A DNA stretch of 64,000 nt. Source: Pseudoclavibacter soli DSM 23366. GTDB taxonomy: Bacteria > Actinomycetota > Actinomycetes > Actinomycetales > Microbacteriaceae. The DNA is taken from positions 248,001 through 312,000 of the forward strand of contig NZ_AUIC01000003.1 of the NCBI RefSeq assembly GCF_000423505.1, given 5' to 3'. Position 1 is the stretch's first letter; every line of letters starts with the position of its first letter. Below, one piece after another: positions 59,785 through 64,000 of this stretch. Position numbers and translations under genes: made by a program. A model generated the notes under the pieces. The model saw nothing but the letters and a program-made list of their open reading frames with translations. It was not told the origin of the DNA and made no database searches.

Positions 59785-62700
59785 GCACCGACACTCCCCT
59801 GTTCACCGACCCCGCGCTGGTCGAGCACACGCAGGATCCTGTGTCGGCGACCCTCGGCCAGTGGCGGCTGTCCGAGGTGCAGCTGGTCAACTGGGGCACC
59901 TTTCAGGGGTTCACCACGCTGCCCGTCGCCCGCCGAGGTCATCTGTTCACCGGCCCCTCCGGATCGGGCAAGTCGTCGCTGCTCGACGGCATCGCCACGG
60001 TACTCACCCCGGTGACCTCGCTGCGCTTCAACCTCGCCGCCCAAGGCAGTCGTGACCGAGACGACCAGCGCTCCCTGATCAGCTACGTGCGCGGCGCCTG
60101 GTCGCGCACCACCGACGACACCCAGGATCGCATCGTGTCGGCTTACCTGAGGCCCGACACCACGTGGAGTGCCGTCGCACTGCGCTTCGACGACGGGCAA
60201 GGCGCGTCGATCACCCTGGCTCGACTGTTCTTCTTGACCGGCACCGGCACAGCCGCCAGCGACCTCAAGCAGCAGTACCTGATCTGCCGCGACGCCCTCG
60301 ACCTGCACGAGATCGCCCCGGCAGCAGAGCAGAATCTCGATCTGCGCGCCATGAAACGACTCGTCCCCGGGCTCGACTCCTACAAACCCGGGGAATACTT
60401 CGCCCGGCTGCGCACATTGTTCGGCATCGAACAGGAGAACGCCCTCCGGCTGCTGCACCGTACGCAGTCGGCCAAGAACCTCGACAGCCTCGATCAGCTG
60501 TTCCGCGACTACATGCTCGACATCCCCAGCACGTTCGACCGGGCAGACGAGGCGGTCCAGCAGTTCACCGAACTCGACGCGAGTTATCAGGCCGTGGTGC
60601 AGCTGCGCCTGCAGCGCGACCACCTCGTGCTGCTGCGCGGGCAGTCGGAGGTCTACGATGCAGCCGAGGCGGGCATCCACCGGCTCACCGCACTCGAGGC
60701 CGCACTGCCGGCGTATCAGCGCCGGCTGCAGCTCGACCTGCTCGAGACGCAGCGGCAGGCACTGGTGCCCGAGATCGCACGACTGCAGGGTGAGACGACC
60801 GCGCTCCAGGGGCGTGTGTCCGCAGCCGACGAACTCGTCGCCGCGACGACGCGCCGAGCCGCTGAACTCGGTGACGGTGATCTGCAACAGCTGCAGCATC
60901 GCATCGATGAGGCGACCCAACGGCTGCAGCAGGTCGAACAGCGACGCCAGGTACTGCAACGCCAACTCGGCGAGGTGGGCATCTCGACCGTGCCTGCCAC
61001 TGCCGAGGAGTTCGCCGAGCTGCGCGAAACGATCACCCGAGAACTCGCCGAGCTTGATGGGTCCACGGCCGACGGCGGCGCAGCCGACCGCACCTACGAC
61101 GTCTTCGATGCCGCGTCCAGGGCGATTCGCGACCACAAAGAGGTGCTGCACCAGATCGAGATGCTCAAGAGCGAGCAGAGCACCATGCCCACGCAGCTGC
61201 TGGAGGTGCGCCGTCTGCTGGCCGAGCATCTGTCGACCACCCCGCGGGCGCTGCCCTTCGCAGCCGAACTGCTCGAAGTGCGCGACGAGCACGCCCCCTG
61301 GACCGGTGCGATCGAACGGGTGCTGCGACCGCTGTCGCTGACCCTGCTGGTGCGAGACGAGCACCTGGCCCAGGTGCGCACCTGGGTCGACGGGCATCAT
61401 CTGGGCACGCGGCTGGTCTATCAGGCGGTGCCGACGACTGCTCCAGAGCCCCGCCCGGTCTCCGACGAGCGATCCCTGGTGGCCCGGGTGCGCGTGGCCG
61501 ACGGGCCATTCGCCCAATGGCTGCGCTGGCGACTGGGCGAGGCCTACGACTTCACCTGCGTCGATTCCCCGGCCGAGCTGGGCGATCATGCGCGTGCGAT
61601 GACGATCACCGGCCAGCAGCACAGCGGCCATGGGCGCTATGAGAAGAACGACCGACTGCGTGTGGATGACCGACTGCAGTGGGTGCTCGGCGACCGTCGC
61701 CGCAAACTCGACCTGCTGCTCGAACGCGCCGCCGAACTGCGCGAGCGTCGTCGGGTTGCCGAGCTGACCCGCAATGCCGCGCAGCAGGCGATCGAGCACC
61801 GGGCCCGCCGAGCCGGAACACTGTCGACGCTGCGCGACCTGCGCTTCGACGACCATGATCTGGCCTCGGCCGAGAGTACGGTGGCGCACTTGCACCAGCA
61901 GTACGACGAGCGGGTGCGCCCAGACTCGCAGCTCGCCGAGGCGGTGCAGCGCCGGCGTTCAGCCGAGCTCGACCGCGACCGGCTGCGCGCTCACCACGCC
62001 GACACGCTGGCGAAGCTCTCCACGGCACGACACGACCTCGACGGTGTCGAACAGCGCATCGCCCGACTCGCCCGGGCGGCAGCCTCGGCAGAGGCGGACG
62101 GCTCCGATACCCAGACCGGCGGCGGGGTGCCCGACGAGGCCACCGTGGCCGAGCTGCACCGACGATTCCATGCACGCCAGCGCCGGCTCGACGCCGATCA
62201 AGTCGCCGACACCGGGGCGCAGATCGCCAGGCAGCTGCGCGGTGAGATCGACGCCGAGCAGAGCACTGCCGCCAAGGCGGCAGAGCGCATCGTGGCCCTC
62301 GAATCGGAGTTCCGGCAGCGGTGGCCCGATGCCGCCGCAGATCTCACCGTCACCGTCGAAGACCGTGCCGGGTATCTGAACCGACTCGACGACATCATCG
62401 CTCGGGGGCTTCCCGAGCATGAGCGCGACTTCCTCGAACTGCTGCACCAGCGGTCCACCGAGCTGATGGGGTTCCTGCGCGACGAGATCCGCAGCGCCCC
62501 CGACGAGATCCGCCTGCGCGTCGATCCGGTCAATGAGGCCCTGGCGCATTCCGAGTTCGACCACGACCGCCACCTGCGCATCCGCGTCAAGCCCCGTCGC
62601 ACCCAGGCAGCCGCAGACTTCCTCACCGATCTCGATGAGGTGCTCGGCCAATCATGGGTCGACGACACCATGGAACTCGCCGAGCACCGCTTCGCAAAGC

Positions 62701-63176
62701 TTGCCGGGCTGATCCGCCGGTTCGCATCCAGCGAGCACATTGACCGTGTCTGGCGCACCCAGTGCCTCGACACCCGGCAGCACGTGAGTTTTCTCGCCGA
62801 GGAGGTCGACGCCGCCGGCCAGGCACAGGCCACCTACGACTCGGGCGGGGCGATGTCGGGCGGGCAGCAGCAGAAACTCGCCATCTTCGCGCTGGCCGCG
62901 GCGCTGCGCTACCAGCTCTCCGGTGCTGATGGGGCGTTGCCGAGCTATGGCACCGTCGTGCTCGACGAGGCCTTCGACAAGGCCGACAGCAGCTACACGC
63001 GCATGGCACTCGACGTGTTCCAGACGTTCGGGTTCCACATGGTGCTGGCCACTCCGAACAAGCTAGTGACCACGATCGAGCCCTATATCGGCGGGGCGAC
63101 CGTGCTGGCCAACCCCACCCGACAGCAGACGGTCTTCAGCGAACTGACCTGGGAGCACGATGCGCAGTCTGAGTGA
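59781..63176 (+). CDS. jetC: Wadjet defence protein JetC (SMC/MukB-like ATPase)
   Basis: 1131 residues. The N-terminal head has VQLVNWGTFQGFTTLPVARR and Walker A FTGPSGSGKSSLLDGI near residue 60; long coiled-coils (about 290-430 and 640-830) flank a hinge around 470-600; the C-terminal head has the signature MSGGQQQKLAIFALAAALRY near 1025 and Walker B TVVLDEAFDKAD near 1060. It is the loop-extruding ATPase of Wadjet. Overlaps jetD by 17 bases. Confidence 0.94.
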   Translation: MSTDTPLFTDPALVEHTQDPVSATLGQWRLSEVQLVNWGTFQGFTTLPVARRGHLFTGPSGSGKSSLLDGIATVLTPVTSLRFNLAAQGSRDRDDQRSLISYVRGAWSRTTDDTQDRIVSAYLRPDTTWSAVALRFDDGQGASITLARLFFLTGTGTAASDLKQQYLICRDALDLHEIAPAAEQNLDLRAMKRLVPGLDSYKPGEYFARLRTLFGIEQENALRLLHRTQSAKNLDSLDQLFRDYMLDIPSTFDRADEAVQQFTELDASYQAVVQLRLQRDHLVLLRGQSEVYDAAEAGIHRLTALEAALPAYQRRLQLDLLETQRQALVPEIARLQGETTALQGRVSAADELVAATTRRAAELGDGDLQQLQHRIDEATQRLQQVEQRRQVLQRQLGEVGISTVPATAEEFAELRETITRELAELDGSTADGGAADRTYDVFDAASRAIRDHKEVLHQIEMLKSEQSTMPTQLLEVRRLLAEHLSTTPRALPFAAELLEVRDEHAPWTGAIERVLRPLSLTLLVRDEHLAQVRTWVDGHHLGTRLVYQAVPTTAPEPRPVSDERSLVARVRVADGPFAQWLRWRLGEAYDFTCVDSPAELGDHARAMTITGQQHSGHGRYEKNDRLRVDDRLQWVLGDRRRKLDLLLERAAELRERRRVAELTRNAAQQAIEHRARRAGTLSTLRDLRFDDHDLASAESTVAHLHQQYDERVRPDSQLAEAVQRRRSAELDRDRLRAHHADTLAKLSTARHDLDGVEQRIARLARAAASAEADGSDTQTGGGVPDEATVAELHRRFHARQRRLDADQVADTGAQIARQLRGEIDAEQSTAAKAAERIVALESEFRQRWPDAAADLTVTVEDRAGYLNRLDDIIARGLPEHERDFLELLHQRSTELMGFLRDEIRSAPDEIRLRVDPVNEALAHSEFDHDRHLRIRVKPRRTQAAADFLTDLDEVLGQSWVDDTMELAEHRFAKLAGLIRRFASSEHIDRVWRTQCLDTRQHVSFLAEEVDAAGQAQATYDSGGAMSGGQQQKLAIFALAAALRYQLSGADGALPSYGTVVLDEAFDKADSSYTRMALDVFQTFGFHMVLATPNKLVTTIEPYIGGATVLANPTRQQTVFSELTWEHDAQSE

Positions 63177-64000
63177 GGCCCGAGGCCTGGTGCGTGAGCG
63201 GCTGACCCGTAACCTGACGAAGTGGGCAGCCGCCCTGGCGCAGGAGGGTGCGGCGTTGAGCGTGCACGTCGCACTGCAGCCGCCAACCGAGGCACAGGCC
63301 CGTGACGACGCCGCAGCAGCCGCTGCATGGGCGCGCGAATGGGCTCAGGCCGAGACACAGCTGCCTGCAGGTGCGACCCTGCACTGGACGACACGCACCT
63401 GGCGCCGGCTCGGCACCCAGCGCATCCCCACCGCACTCGATCTCGTCGGCCGCGACACCATCGGCGCGTTCGTCGGCGCCGCACCGCAGCGAGACCTCAG
63501 AGCCCTTGTCGAGCGCGATGCCGCGCTGCGCAGCCTGCTCGAGGAGTTCAGCGCCGCGACGGCTGAACCACAGACACCCCTTGCCCTTCACGAGCAGCAG
63601 CGCAATGGCGCGCCCGAGGGCGGGCGGCCCCGGCCAGGCGCTGGTGAAGACACCAGGACAGTGACCACGGTGCTGCAGCGGGTCGGCTCAAGTGTGCTCG
63701 CTCTGGACGACGACGACTTCGGCCGTCTGCGCGAGGTGGTCGCCTGGCTGCTGGAGCATCCGGGCACGGCGCTTCGCCCACGGCAGCTGCCGGTGCGCGG
63801 GGTCGACACCAAGTGGTTCGGACGTCACCGCGGCACGGTGGCAAAGCTGGTCGAGGTCATGCACCCCGGGCCTTTGCCCATCGTCGACGCCGACCCGCGC
63901 ATCCGACTGCGCGTGCTCGACGATGCGGTGATCGGCTCGCAGCTGGTCGCATCCGCGCTGCCGCACGATCTGGCCGCACCGCCCGACGAGCTCGCCCGAC
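63160..64000 (+). CDS. jetD: Wadjet nuclease JetD, N-terminal part (window ends inside)
   Basis: The first 280 codons from ATG 63160 encode the DUF3322 part: LRPRQLPVRGVDTKWFGRHR then TVAKLVEVMHPGPLPIVDAD is the most conserved segment. The TOPRIM nuclease domain (DUF2220) that cuts the extruded plasmid must lie beyond 64000. The gene order jetA-B-C-D is that of type I Wadjet. Confidence 0.9.
   Translation, partial: MRSLSEARGLVRERLTRNLTKWAAALAQEGAALSVHVALQPPTEAQARDDAAAAAAWAREWAQAETQLPAGATLHWTTRTWRRLGTQRIPTALDLVGRDTIGAFVGAAPQRDLRALVERDAALRSLLEEFSAATAEPQTPLALHEQQRNGAPEGGRPRPGAGEDTRTVTTVLQRVGSSVLALDDDDFGRLREVVAWLLEHPGTALRPRQLPVRGVDTKWFGRHRGTVAKLVEVMHPGPLPIVDADPRIRLRVLDDAVIGSQLVASALPHDLAAPPDELAR

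Noticed and set aside
59433-61895. 820-codon open frame on the minus strand opposite jetC
   Set aside because: It is antisense to a fully conserved SMC-like gene; the product is rich in Gln/Arg/Gly without family motifs. A by-product of high GC.
1-64000. tRNA, rRNA and riboswitch search by eye
   Set aside because: No convincing T-loop/anticodon pattern or known riboswitch core was found. A covariance-model search would be needed to exclude small RNAs.

Overview
The window is GC-rich DNA from an actinobacterium, most likely a Micrococcales member close to Microbacteriaceae. The signs are a GarA/OdhI-type FHA protein, frequent GTG/TTG starts, GTGA/ATGA gene overlaps, possible leaderless transcripts, DtxR-type iron boxes and Nae-type restriction-modification. 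No rRNA, tRNA or CRISPR array was seen. The taxon is an inference from gene content.

Layout. 0-2 kb: a cut-off FHA regulator, a family 2 glycosyltransferase and a GNAT acetyltransferase. 2-7.4 kb: a Mg2+ P-type ATPase and an ECF-type transporter set (S, two ATPases, T) that looks damaged: frameshifted T component, one ATPase shortened and without an ordinary start. An iron-box-like site separates it from a siderophore-interacting flavoprotein. 8.3-15.3 kb: drug-efflux MFS/MarR pair, LysE exporter, P1B-4 metal ATPase with an ArsR/SmtB regulator, and a LysR/TDT-transporter pair. 15.7-24.1 kb: one leftward block with L-serine dehydratase, aminopeptidase C, a MocR regulator, a polar amino acid ABC transporter, a nitrilase-family amidohydrolase and an RraA-like protein, probably amino-acid or amide scavenging. 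24.6-32.2 kb: LigB-type dioxygenase, then a full ferric-siderophore system (binding protein, two permeases, ATPase, Fes-like esterase, second siderophore-interacting protein, TetR). 32.4-37.6 kb: a NudC-like Nudix hydrolase without its zinc ribbon, a PhzF remnant cut by an ISL3 element that itself carries a nested IS3-family element, and a VIT-type transporter.

37.7-42.8 kb: a tightly overlapping seven-gene operon: Ser-rich membrane protein, ferric-reductase-like heme protein, NuoF-like flavoprotein, ferredoxin, ApbE flavin transferase, response regulator, histidine kinase. It looks like a two-component-controlled membrane electron-transfer chain, but no FMN-binding target for ApbE is recognisable. 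43-47.8 kb: a membrane-anchored HNH nuclease with an excalibur domain, a zinc-ribbon peptide, a PIF1-like helicase with BRCT domain and a PH-domain protein.

47.9-64 kb is a defence island: NaeI-like endonuclease, IS481 relic, C5 methyltransferase, HNH nuclease, a hipBA toxin-antitoxin pair bracketed by two copies of a palindromic repeat, a GIY-YIG protein, a DUF2200 protein, a Fic protein and a type I Wadjet operon (jetABCD; jetD runs off the end). Intergenic spaces across the window share a family of repeats built from TTCACCCC/GCACA units and a GATTTCGCC...GGTGAAATC hairpin. One copy, at 44.5 kb, sits next to a relic of the 3' end of sdaA. Several frameshifts (EcfT, both IS3 frames, ISL3 transposase) may be true decay or assembly errors; two lie in G/C homopolymers.
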